64,000 nucleotides of DNA, taken from positions 208,822 through 272,821 of the forward strand of contig WELA01009603.1 in assembly GCA_009602735.1 (NCBI GenBank), given 5' to 3'. Numbering within the stretch: position 1 is the first letter of the stretch; each line of letters starts with the position of its first letter. The notes under the pieces were generated by a model that was not told the origin of the DNA, made no database searches, and was given only the letters and a program-made list of their open reading frames with translations. Source of the stretch: Mesotaenium endlicherianum (Eukaryota > Streptophyta > Zygnematophyceae > Zygnematales > Mesotaeniaceae). Below are positions 9,748 through 20,239 of this stretch, piece by piece. The position numbers and the translations under genes are program-made.

Positions 9748-11588
9748 GTGACACATGCAGCGCCACAACTTACGTCAGCAGCAGGGCGGGAGGAGCCGGC
9801 TACAAGGCAGGAGCCCTCACCAGCTGCGCCCACATGGAAGCTGGGGAGGACTCTCACTGAGGCCCAGGCGGCACAGCTAACGACATTGCTATATGGGAGA
9901 CGCAGCGTCAGCCTCGCCAGCGGCATGCACAACCTTGGGCGCTTCAAGGGGGATTCCATGCGGATCTCTCTCACGTCCAAAGAGCCTATCTTCCTCAAGA
10001 GATATCGTAACAGTCACTTCAAGGATGGTATGATCGGCGCACAGACAGGCAAGCTGGAGGACAATCGGCTCATCACGGAGTCTTCGTCTCGCTACGCCGC
10101 ACCCACGGTCATGCCAGCCAAGAAGGATGCCTCGGGCAACTGGTCCGAGAAGAGGATGTGCGGTGACTATCGTCGGCTGAACAAGGTCACTGAGCAGGAC
10201 AGGTACCCTATGCCGACGCCAGACACGATCTTCAATGACATTGGCACCTGCACTTGGTTCTCAGTGCTGGACCAGCGCCAGGGCTTCAACCAGATTCCTA
10301 TCGCCGAGGAGGATCAGCATAAGACGGCGTTCTAGGGGGCACAGCGCCTCTACAAGTGGGTAGTGATGCCTTTTGGGTTGAAGAACGCGCCGGCCACCTT
10401 CCAAGGGGTCATGGATAAGGAGCTCGCAGGGCTTCCTTTCGCCCGATGCTACATCGATGACGTGCTCGTCTTCAGTGAGACGTTTGAGGAGCACATGGCC
10501 CACATCATTATCGTGTTGGAGCGCTTGGAGGCCGCGGGGCTCAAGTGCCATCCTGGCAAGTGTACGTTTGGGACTCGAGAGGTGGAGTACTTTGGGCATC
10601 TGCTCTCTTCGAGTGGTGTGGCGCCGCAGCTGGCCAAGATCTCAACCACCACAGGCATACCGCCTCCCACGGATCTCTCCCAACTGAGGGCCTTCCTTGG
10701 CATCGCCAACTACTATCGGCGCTTCGTGCCAGGGTTTAGCAAGCTGGCCAAGCTGCTCAACAGCTTGTTGCAGAAGGGTGTTGCTTATGTTTGGGGGCCA
10801 GAGCAGCAGGCGGCGTTTGACAAGCTCAAGGAGCTGTTGGTGAGCGTACCGGTGCTGCGGCGGCCCAACTACAAGTGGCACTTCATCCTCCACACCGACT
10901 GGTTGCAGGCAGGACTGGGCGCGGTGCTGGTACAGGAGCATGAGGGCTTCGAGCACGTGGTAGCCTACGCTAGTCGCAGCAACAACCGCGCCGAGAGCAA
11001 CTATGCTCTTAAGAGGGGGGGTGCCTGGCCGCAGTTTGGGCGATTGTGCACTTCAGGCATTACCTTTATGGCATTCACTTCCGCCAGGTCACCGACCATC
11101 AGCCACTCAAGTGGCTCATGACGTCGGAGCGCCTGACAGACAAGTACGCACGATGGATGCTCATTCTGCAGGAGTACACCTTTGATGTGCATCACCGTCG
11201 TAGGTCCACTAACATGGACGCCGACGGCCTCAACCGTAACCCTCTTCCATCGTTGAGGGACTTAACTGTGGCGCGCCATAACGAGGACGAGCCTGTGGCG
11301 TGGCACGCAACGGCATTCTTGGCCTTCACTGTTGACGGCGAGGTGCGGCCCGCAGAGCTCACGAGCCTGCCCATGGTGATTGTCAACACGCGGCGCTTGG
11401 CATTGGTAGCAGCAAAGGAGCAGGACCCCTGGCAGCGGGGGCCCAATGATGTCTGGGAGGACGCTTCAGTGTTGCAGTATGTCACCTCTAAGATGATGGC
11501 ACCAGGCGTCCCAACGAGGGAGCGCGAGCGCATCCTCAAGCCCAGCCTAGGTCCAGCAGCGGCTTCAAGATGTAGCACGTCTCTTTAA
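9748..11588 (+). mobile_element. Reverse transcriptase and RNase H region of element M
   Basis: The reverse transcriptase palm is recognisable by DYRRLNKVT, the RYPMPTPD stretch, GFNQIPI, MPFGLKNAPATFQ and the catalytic YIDDVLVFS box (about 10450). The thumb motif LGIANYYRRF follows near 10700. RNase H follows, with HFILHTDW and TDHQPLKWL. This order and these boxes are typical of Ty3/gypsy, not Ty1/copia or LINEs. Nothing resembling an integrase follows; the sequence changes to AT-rich DNA just after 11588. The region is interrupted and is treated as a fossil. Confidence 0.85.
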
Positions 11589-12849
11589 TATGCTCCTCCC
11601 CCTACCTCTGCACCTGGCTCTAGGGCTCCTGCTCCCTGACCAAAACTCTTGCTGCTCCAACTCCCTGGCCACCGTCGTTTCTGCCTGCTCTTTCATTGTG
11701 CTCTCCTCTTACTCTCAGAATTTGTACGGCTGCAAGAGCTACTACAGGAGCGGGGATGTGCCCTATTGGTGGAATACCTAGTTTTAAAATATGGATATTG
11801 TTTGTACGAATACAACCTGTACGGATGCGTATATACGAGTGTGTGAAAATTATACGCAAAACAAGCCAAAATACGCCAAGCGTGTTTGCGGCTGTAACTT
11901 TTATAATGTTTGAAATTTGTAAATTTCGTCGATTGCGTTTGGTAGAGAACGATTGCCAGGAATGAAGGGTCCCCAAACAAAAATTGTCAATCACTAGCCT
12001 GTAGAAGGAAAAATCTTATTTTGTTGTTACCATAAAAAAACAAACCAATGTCTCTCAAAGTTATATTTTGATACGTATACGTAGTGACAATACGGCAAGT
12101 GAGGCCGATACGCTAGTATTTTAAAATTAGAGAGGAATACTTTGAATCAGATAGAATTTGCTGTCCTCATATATTGTCACTAAAGTAGTTGGGTAACATG
12201 GGAAAGAAGTCGTCACGCGTGACACGATCATTCTGAGCGCGCAGCAGTGCAAATGACGTATCTAGGCGAGACTGCAAAGTATATGAGGTCATCCTCTTGG
12301 TTTGCCAGAAAATAACTGGTGGGAAGGTCCTCCCACATCTGAGGCCATCTCATCCTCCAAGGGTCGAGCTTTTGATACTTTCTATTGGTGCAGAGGCGTC
12401 GAGATTAGTATACAAGGGACTTCCATTTCCAACATCGGAGTTGGCCTTGGACAAGGAAACGCCGTCAGATTCCTCCTGAGATCCGACTACTGGCTCTAGA
12501 AATCTGATAAGTACACCACTTTTGGTCCGGCGAGGTTCAGGCGGCACGCAAGTATACTGCTAGCCCTGAAGAGAGAATTGGGAAACTACAAAGCAGGGTG
12601 TTCTTGCTCCCAAACCAAACCAAAGTAAGTAAAGAATAACCTCTGTTTCAAGTGCCTCAATTGTTCACCCAGCTCCTACACACCAAATTGTTGAGTAAAT
12701 AGGATTAGTCTTACATGTGAAAGGTGCTGGAAGTAACGTACGTTTCCTGTAATGAATCAGTACGTTGATATGGAGTAAGCTTGTATAATAATAGTTAGTA
12801 TACTTGGACCCAGAAAGCTGAGGATAGATATCTTCATCTAGATTATTAT
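11589..12849. other. AT-rich stretch, no assigned gene
   Basis: This spacer follows element M. A small plus-strand frame at 12302-12499 (65 codons) encodes a peptide with mixed, protein-like composition (for example NNWWEGPPTSE). I cannot link it to a family and see no splice context for it. The rest is AT-rich, with no repeat or RNA gene recognised. Confidence 0.4.
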
Positions 12850-13105
12850 TTATAGATTGGCACATGTGACCTAAGTATATTGAAAGTCGGGAGGTAGACC
12901 GAGATTTGGTGAACCAATGTCCTAACAGTGTGGTTGACTTTTGGGTAGGCGGAGCCGTCGTCAGTCATCTGAACTGTTAGGACTTCAGTCAACCAATCAA
13001 TTAATATGGTCGTTATACCTAAATCCGTGGGTCCCAACTTAACGGGTTTCCCACGAATCGGCGCACCTTGCGCCGTGGTCAACCAGGTGGTCACTAGGTA
13101 CATAG
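12850..13105 (-). repeat. Weak third relative of repeat P
   Basis: Read on the minus strand, part of this stretch resembles the repeat found at 40149-40612 and 48467-48960. The shared part includes a GCCTACCC box followed by AACCACxxxGTTAGGAC-like and CACCAAATC-like stretches. Similarity by eye is moderate and confined to about 130 bases, so it may be a diverged LTR or a related family. Confidence 0.3.
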
Positions 13106-14529
13106 CAGGCTCGGATCTCGTGGTCCCCCATTCTGGACAGTAGGCTTTACAGTCGGATTTCTACTTGCAAGACATGTGTGCACCTTGTGGGTTCGTTCTA
13201 ATGACCAGCCTTCACGAAAATTGACATGGCTACTTTGTCTGCGCTCCACATGGAGCGAACTAGGACTTTTCGGAAAGGTCTTGTCAATATGCATCCGTTG
13301 CTCTTGCGTTTACTTACTTTGAAGTAGTATTAATAGAGTTATGTCCTCTGACATTTCGAGGTCACACAGCGGATAGATTCTATGGTTTTGCGCCTAAGTC
13401 AGTGGGATGTGTTTTAGCTACTTTATGGTCAACTGAATGAGAATGCCTTTGCTATTCAGCCCCTTTAATGTTGTGTATATGCTTATACATGCTTGTATGC
13501 CTGGTAGGCAAGAGGCCATGAGTTTCTAAAGGAGAAGCTCTAGTCCTGAAGCTCGCCTCTTTCTTGTGCCTTGAAGTAGTGTGCAACTATGGCACACTAC
13601 GGTTAGTCAGTCAAGGGTTATAGATGAGTCAACGGAATTCATTGGAAGGGCGAAGATCGCTCCTTGATTTCACACGCTTCCACCTTTCTCTGGTCTTATA
13701 TATTTACATAAAATATGATTAATCTTGAATAAGCAAGATTGAGTTCATTTCTTTTTCCTCAACGGGGTAGCTTTAATAGTCAGTGGTGGCTGCCGTGTGA
13801 GAGAGAAATCATAAGAGAGCATTCACGTATCCGGGCAGGCATAAGTATCAATTCGAGGAATATCTTCCGGCTCTTGCCTGGCAGTAATAAGAGTGGTAAG
13901 AGAGACTTCAAAAAACGAAGATTCTTAGATTGCATCAGCAAGCATACAGAACTAATGCCTCACTAATCATTGGTGACAAGCTGTAGTAGTAGAGCTAAGG
14001 CAAAGTCCTGTGGCTAAGCTCTCTTGTCAACTCTAGTCCTAAATTAGGTAAAGATTTAAGTGGGCGGCAGGGAAGACGCGTGAGGTATCAAGTTATAACG
14101 CATTTGTGCTAAAGAAACACATGTAACTTAATGGATTCCATTAACTTTATACGTGGCCATCACTCATGTACACCCTTGACCTGTAGGGCCGCCAAGTAGT
14201 GACGTGTTACCCTTTCCTCTAACTAACGGTTAAGGCTAGTTGGTGGTCCTCTTGGCTAGTCACTTGGTTCGCATGCGTCCCACGACTCGCGGTGGTGAGA
14301 CGCGTGTGGGAAAAGTCAGTGGGCAGGTGCGAGTTTGGAGCGTCCCATGGCAGCTCAACAGCGACCTCATGGGTAGGCTAGGAACCAAAGTAACCTACTT
14401 CCAGTGATTCCTAACAGCCTCACCCTCACCTGCCATCCCACCCTCCCCTATCCCTGAGCATCTTGCTAGTGTAGCATAGACAACACAATAAGCAACTGAG
14501 ACGACAAGGCTGGATCTAACACCATGTCC
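13106..14529. other. Unassigned intergenic DNA
   Basis: No gene or known repeat was recognised. A short perfect hairpin, with 9-bp arms GTAGTGTGC and GCACACTAC, lies at 13576-13600. The 75-codon frame at 13739-13966 (+) has no recognisable feature. Confidence 0.4.
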
Positions 14530-14885
14530 GTTTGTGGCGTTTTTGAAGTTAGAGGAATGACCTAAAAGATTTTCATGTGGCATAAGTCAAGTATGTCATT
14601 ATTAAAAGGACATGTGTACATTATTTTAACAAAAGGTGGCAAGTTTTGGGTTATGGTGGGTGCCAACACATCAACATGCACCTTCCTAGAAATAACTTAT
14701 GTAGCAACTATATAAGGGAGAGCTAGATCATAGAAAGGCATGGGAGAATCAAAATCAGACTTTCCAAATTCCATGAATATACTAACTTTCTCAAAATCAT
14801 CCCCTTTCATGAAGCTACCACTTGTGTTTAAAGATCCTTGTTTTGATTAGATGATGTATTCTACTTATCTATTTGTTTTACTACA
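14530..14885 (+). repeat. Decayed partial LTR of the A/B/E chromovirus family
   Basis: From about 14537 to 14885 the sequence follows the family LTR in plus orientation. It includes the ACATGTGTACATTATT block, the GGTGGCAAGTTTTGGG block, GTGCCAACACATCAACATG and an ending close to GTTTTACTACA. The first part of the LTR is not present. No internal element sequence adjoins it, so it is a solo remnant and probably among the older family copies here. Confidence 0.75.
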
Positions 14886-15537
14886 CTTAGACTAAAGTTT
14901 CTGGTCAATGTTTCAATCAATTCGTTACCATGTCGCATGTGTGTGATAAGGTCACGACAACTTAGCTAAGCTTCCTCGCAGTGAATGGAATGACATCTAC
15001 AGACATTGTCTGGTGAACTCTCAAACCGTGTGCGTGAATGGAGATCTATGCTTTCTGCTTCATCATTTATGTGTGCATTGACCATTGTTCTTTGCATTGA
15101 CTTTCGCGGCTTAGTTTGTGTGACTCATAAAAGAAGTTTCATAGTGATGAAGAGCAAGTAAAACTCAAAATTGCACTCTTAAGCCCGTAGAGTGCTTATC
15201 AAATACATCTACACGGTGACATGCATCCTGTACGTTAGCATTAGAAGTATAGTATTCTTTTGCCAAGTGTGCTGTCGATCGTTACACAAGCACATATAAC
15301 TCAAGAAATTCCAGATGAATTTTGTTGATGTTGCAAACCTTTCGTATCATGTTGCTGGCAGTTTCAGCACAACATCTAGAAGGCTCTTTTGTTCAAACAT
15401 CCATCATGGAGGTCTTACTAACAGTTGCTCAAATCCCTCCACTTTATTAATAACGCTGAAACTAAAGTCCTCCAAGAGTCTCACCACCATTCTGATCAAT
15501 AAATTTACCACTCATTCATTACTTATAAGTGAGAGAA
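14886..15537. other. 3' flank of the GT92 gene
   Basis: This AT-rich sequence lies downstream of the GT92 stop codon and should include its 3' untranslated region and polyadenylation site. No other gene was recognised. Confidence 0.5.
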
Positions 15538-18326
15538 CTACAAATTGCGCCTATGGATATGTTGTCGAGCAGCTGCAGCCAATTTGGCCAATGAAAGGTC
15601 TCGCACGTAATTGATTGGCACTGGATCTGAATCCTGAAGATAGTGCTTACACAATGTTTCATTAAATAGTCCAATTCTACGAAAATGATTCAATCTGACA
15701 GCGGTAGCAGGTGCATCCAACCCATCTCCTACTGGATGGGCCTTTTCAGCCAAGTGGAGTATTTGGTGCACGCGTACAACGTCTACCTTCTGAGGGTTGA
15801 CCAGAATTTTCCGATGCCCATCTGCAGACACACACACATCCCGACTGCAACACCGTACACAAGATAATATCCTCAACATTATTAATAATGTGGTCCTTGC
15901 AAGTTACCATGAAAGAGAACAAGCGCATTTGTTGCAGCCACATTTCAGGTCAAGGTCGCAGCTTATGGACCACCAAGTCAACTCACAAACTCATAGTATA
16001 TGAAAGCTTCTGGTATCACGCCGCTAAGTCCTAGTGCAGTCACGTAACCTTGTCCTGAACTCATGACTGGCAGGTGTGAAGTTTACCAGGCAACACAAGC
16101 AGAAACTAACCTGGCGTATGGCTTCGGGTTTCTGCAGTACGCTTCAAGTTGGCGAAAGACAAGTTTTTCAATAGCCCAAGCACCAGGGCTATCCTTCTGC
16201 TCAAGAACAAGCTCAATGTCTTTTGGTTCCATTCAGCTTGAAGCCAGTAAATGTCAAACAAATAGGAAAACTTTTGCCATTCAAACAATATGCTGAATGT
16301 CTGCACGAGGACAGACTCAACCACTATATCAGGTCCAAGAATGGATGACCAAACAGCTTACCGGACCGGCGGAGCATAAATTAATAGCGAAGGGAAGACA
16401 TCCAAAGCTGACCCAGGGAGCTTCTGGAAGAGATTGAAGGAAGCTACCAATGGAATACGGCGCTGCAGTAACCTCCAAATATTCATCAATGTCTGTCAGG
16501 AGGGACCACCTGCTGGTCGCTTTTGTTCGAAGAACACAATCGTTAATGGCTACCTCCTGCAAAACAAAGACTTTGGAGAATGATAACAAGCCTCTCAATG
16601 CAAAAAATGAGCATTCAACAATTTGACACTACTCCATAACACAAGCAACAGTGAATAAGAGGACGAGCAAAACGTTGAGCTGCACAGTACTCTGCTCCAC
16701 AGAAAAAAAGCAACCCCCACAAAAGCAACTCATTAATACCGCAAGCTGCCTCAGATGCTCACCTGCCCGTGTGATAACACGTCATAGTTGGCAACATTCC
16801 TAACATCTGTGATGTCCATTTTCCTTGCATCTATGTACGGCTGCATAATCTTCATCATATCATCATCTACGCCACCAGCATCATAGATGTGAAAATGCTG
16901 CAGAACATAAGAATGAAATAAACAACTCTTGTAAGACCTGTGCAATTAAACTTTTCAACAATGATACCGAAGTGGGGCATGATCGTCTCCACCAGCAGCC
17001 ATCACGTATCGAAGCTACTTACATCAATTGCGTGCGTAACAACATGGTACTCAAGCCACTCCTTCATTGCTTGAGCGTTCAATGAGCCAAATAAAGGAGA
17101 TGAGCAATAAGTGAGGTGCTTCCTTGTCAAAAAATCTCCATACAGAAGCACACTAAGCTCTGAGCCTGTTTCCTCCTCGTACACCACTACCTCCTCTTCA
17201 TACACAGTCATTGTCAAACTTCCCCCAATGCTGCAGAAGGGGCAAAACAAATTGACCATAAAAAACAATTGGTGAGTTCCTACGACAACCACCCCAACAC
17301 TTCAACAATGAGTTAACTAATAACACATGACATTCATCCTGGCTGCAAAGTACCCATGTAGAGCTGGGCGTCCTTGTTGCACAAGTAGTACTTACAGGTC
17401 AAGTGTATGATTTGAAAGGACACACTTCAAGAGTACTGTCTGATAGGTGAAATTTCGAGCACTCCGTGGAAAGATCCGAAATATACGTCCCAAGATGGAA
17501 GTGCCATCGGGCATCAGCCATCTGCACATGCACAGGGGTGTCTGATGATCGCGTGCCTCCAAAGAACTGCTGAAATTTTGGTGACCAACGAAGGGTGGCA
17601 GTTGCCAAAAAAAGGTCACCTTTAAAGCCCAGTGACATCATCTTCAAAGATCAGTCTACTACAGGATCCTTGATATGGGAAACGAAACTAACCTGCATGA
17701 ATCGTGAGACTCCAAATCATGGAGCTGAACATTATACAGTCCAACAGCCATAAAAGCGTTTGTGTCGATCCTGTATGTGCTAAAATATATAAGGCCGCCT
17801 CCAGGGCCACGTCCAACATTGTACCTGCACATAATCCAGAAAACTTCCACTCGGTCCGCCACTTCATTGAGGATGAAACATGCTTCCTAAGCATCAGCTG
17901 AAGACAAGAACATGGTGGTCCCAGTCACCCGCTGGACAGCACTCACAGTGATCCGGGCAACCGTCATATATCATACCAACACGGGTCTGTGATGGAGCTG
18001 CTTTTCAACAGGAAATATATCCTATTCGTCTCCGGCCCTACCCGTGATGAGTCAGGCCCGCTCCAAGCCCCTCAAAGAATATTCATCCCTTAAGAGGTAA
18101 ATTAGTCTCACCTTCTTTGATGGATTTGTGAACTGGTGAGTACTGATGCTTGCCCACTTGCATTCGCTGCTGAAGGGACTTCCAACGATGCTCCTGCATT
18201 CGACATGCTAGTGCGAGGGAGATATGTCACAGAGGACAACCGACGGGCGTACAGGCTATATATAGTCAAACTCATAACTAACATATATATTATCCCAGCG
18301 CCTGTCTGCTTTAGTAATAAAGTCAT
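15538..18326 (-). CDS. GT92-family (DUF23) glycosyltransferase, 8 exons, 488 aa
   Basis: Exons on the minus strand: 18326-18112, 17824-17693, 17569-17396, 17230-17023, 16897-16763, 16556-16362, 16211-16111 and 15844-15538. All introns are GT-AG with matching phases, giving 1467 nt including the stop. Residues 1-30 form a type II signal anchor (GIIYMLVMSLTIYSLYA then ARR), as in Golgi transferases. GT92 hallmarks follow: EWLEYH at about 231, HFHIYDAGG at 244, the metal/sugar-nucleotide DIDE motif at 310-313 after an R..W, EKLVFR near 368, RKILVNP near 396, and LNHFR near the end. Plant GT92 members include beta-1,4-galactan synthases, so a wall or glycoprotein galactosyltransferase is plausible; the substrate is not shown. 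The exon 2 and 7 acceptors are the least certain. It is the only intact host gene seen. Confidence 0.85.
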
Positions 18327-18399
18327 TATGAGCTCACAAAGATTCTTCAGAAATAACCAAGAACACGATATTCCAGCATGCTCATCTGGACCTGCGCTC

Positions 18400-18409
18400 T
18401 TTTATAAAA
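18400..18409 (-). promoter_or_regulatory. TATA box of the GT92 gene
   Basis: The palindrome TTTTATAAAA lies 74 bases upstream of the chosen GT92 start codon. This places transcription start near 18370 and leaves a short leader. It supports choosing the ATG at 18326. Confidence 0.55.
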
Positions 18410-18967
18410 CGAACGATACAATGAGACTTCATTCAGTTCAAGCTACAGGCTTCCTCGTTGTGAAACCTTGTCCCTCTCGACACTCGCGACAATAAAATAC
18501 CCGTCGACACTGCGCGAACGCTGTCGACGCGCTCGCAATCGACGCAACGTTCTACCCTCCCTCCCTCGACCATGCCTTCTCCCTCACCACCTCTCTAACA
18601 ACCCTCTCTAACATGCTCTAACACGCTCATAAAAAGCAGGCGGCCATGGCTGCCCACCAGCATGCGCTCCCAAGATTTTGACCCCAAAAATCCCACTAGC
18701 AAAAGAAAGTGCCCTCTCCCACGCCCCCCTCACGAGCTACCTAGCGGCCCAAACGAGGCTTCGCCTCAATTCTATTCGCCATGGCTGCTCACAAAAAGCT
18801 AAAGGCGCAGCGCACTTGCTGAAGCAAAATGAAAAAACAGGCCTAAATTATGGTGGAGGCCAAAAAGATGGCGGTCGCAAAAAGGCGGGCCGGAGAGAAA
18901 AGATTTACCACGACGAACGCTTTTGCATTGTCAACACGCACTTTCAAACGCGTACGTGCCCCCATTC
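18410..18967. other. Upstream region of the GT92 gene
   Basis: This 560-bp stretch lies between the TATA box and element A and has no gene. An 8-bp inverted repeat, CGTCGACA (18502-18509) and TGTCGACG (18522-18529), could be a protein-binding site. Before element A inserted, this sequence was continuous with 25652 onward. Confidence 0.45.
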
Positions 18968-19470
18968 TGTAGTGAAACAGATAGATAAAGTACTTAGTAA
19001 AACAGAATACTTTATCTATTCAAGACAAGAATCTTTGAACACAAGTGGTAGCTTCTTGAAAGAGAGATGGCTTCTTGAAAGTTAATATATTTCTGGATTT
19101 TGGCAAGTACAAGAGTGATTCCCGAATGTCTTTCTATGTTCTAGCTCTTGTTTATATACTTGCTACATAAGTAATTTCTAGGAAGGTGTATGTTGATGTG
19201 TTGGCACCCAACACATCCCAAAACTTGCCACCTCTTTCTAGAATAATGTACACATGTCCTTTTGACCTAAAAATGGCACATTTGACTTTTGCCACATGGA
19301 GTTCTTCTAGGTCTTTCCTCTAACTTCGAAAATGCCTTGAAAGGTTCAAAGGACATGAACCAAGTTACTAGAGTACCTATTCACACTTGACTCCACACAA
19401 TACTACTCCAAATATATTTGAAAACATTAAAATATATGCAAACTAATGTATAATAACTCAAATCACTACA
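18968..19470 (-). repeat. 3' LTR of element A
   Basis: This 503-bp LTR is the promoter-proximal neighbour of GT92. On the minus strand it starts TGTAGTGATTTGAG and ends GTTTCACTACA, an extended inverted-repeat form of the usual TG...CA ends. Confidence 0.93.
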
Positions 19471-20239
19471 ACACCCCCCCCATAGAAAAAGCGACGTCTC
19501 GGCGCATCAAGTCAGGTCGTACACATGTGGAGCAAACTAGTCAACAGTTTCAAGTCAGATGCCACACATGTAAAGAGGACTAGTCAAAGGCGCCAAGTCA
19601 GGTGCTACACATGTAAGGTAGACTAGGCAAGGTCGTAGGTGGTGTGACCTTATTGGCTAGCCTACTCCTTAATGATAAAGAAAATTGTACAAGTTGGCCC
19701 AAAATCTGCCACAAATTCAAAAATTCATAGCGGCCACAGAACTGCTCCAAATCTAAAAATTTGAGTGCCAGACGGACCACGTCAAAGAACTCTACCTGGT
19801 CACCAAATTTGAGAGCATTCTCATTTCTGGAATGTCGTTGAGAGCTGAGAGAGTAGGCACTCCTCCAAATCTGTGCAGAAACTTCTGAAAATCATAAGTC
19901 CTACTATACTTCTCCAAATTCTGCAAACTAAGCCTCAAACTGGGCGCTGTAAGATGTCCTACCAGAGTCTTGAGTTTCAGAGCATTCCAAGTTCTGGGGA
20001 AGGCACAATGTCAGAAGGCATATTCTGTCCTAACAATGCCAGCAGCCTGACCCCCTTCTACTTAGAGCATCATATCTCTCTCACCAGTGCTCCAAATTGA
20101 GCAAACTTGGACTCTAAATGACTGGCTACTCATGGAATACAGCGAGGTATATTTTCAGAATTTTTTATGAAGAGACCTATTGCCAGTAGCAGTTTTAGTT
20201 TTCTGTCCAGAAACTGCAAGAAGAGAAGAGTGTCTAATG
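19471..20239 (-). mobile_element. 3' untranslated region and polypurine tract of element A
   Basis: This is noncoding sequence between the pol stop and the 3' LTR. The polypurine tract, a run of eight or nine G then TGT on the minus strand, lies immediately next to the LTR (about 19471-19483). The same long 3' region is found in B and E, so it is a family trait. Confidence 0.8.

Larger units (their letters stand above)
3061..11588 (+). mobile_element. Element M: Ty3/gypsy-like element carrying a Dnmt3-like methyltransferase
   Basis: In order on the plus strand: a gag-like region from 3061 with a zinc knuckle (CTYCGKAGHLQIVC, about 3949-3990); a long Ala/Pro/Arg-rich region with two tandem-repeat blocks; an acidic stretch near 6980-7240; a 574-residue ORF with a Dnmt3-like C5-methyltransferase domain; then reverse transcriptase and RNase H of Ty3/gypsy type. 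GC content is visibly far above the flanks on either side. The copy is broken, with roughly half a dozen or more interruptions. I recognise no integrase, protease or LTR pair. Methyltransferase capture by retrotransposons has been reported in charophyte algae and dinoflagellates, which fits the inferred host. Confidence 0.75.

Noticed and set aside
3061-11588. Polinton or other large virus-like DNA element
   Set aside because: No DNA polymerase B, capsid, ATPase or terminal inverted repeats were seen. The reverse transcriptase and RNase H are of gypsy type.
13576-13600. Hairpin as a terminator or microRNA precursor
   Set aside because: The stem is only 9 bp and isolated, too short for a microRNA precursor and without transcript context.
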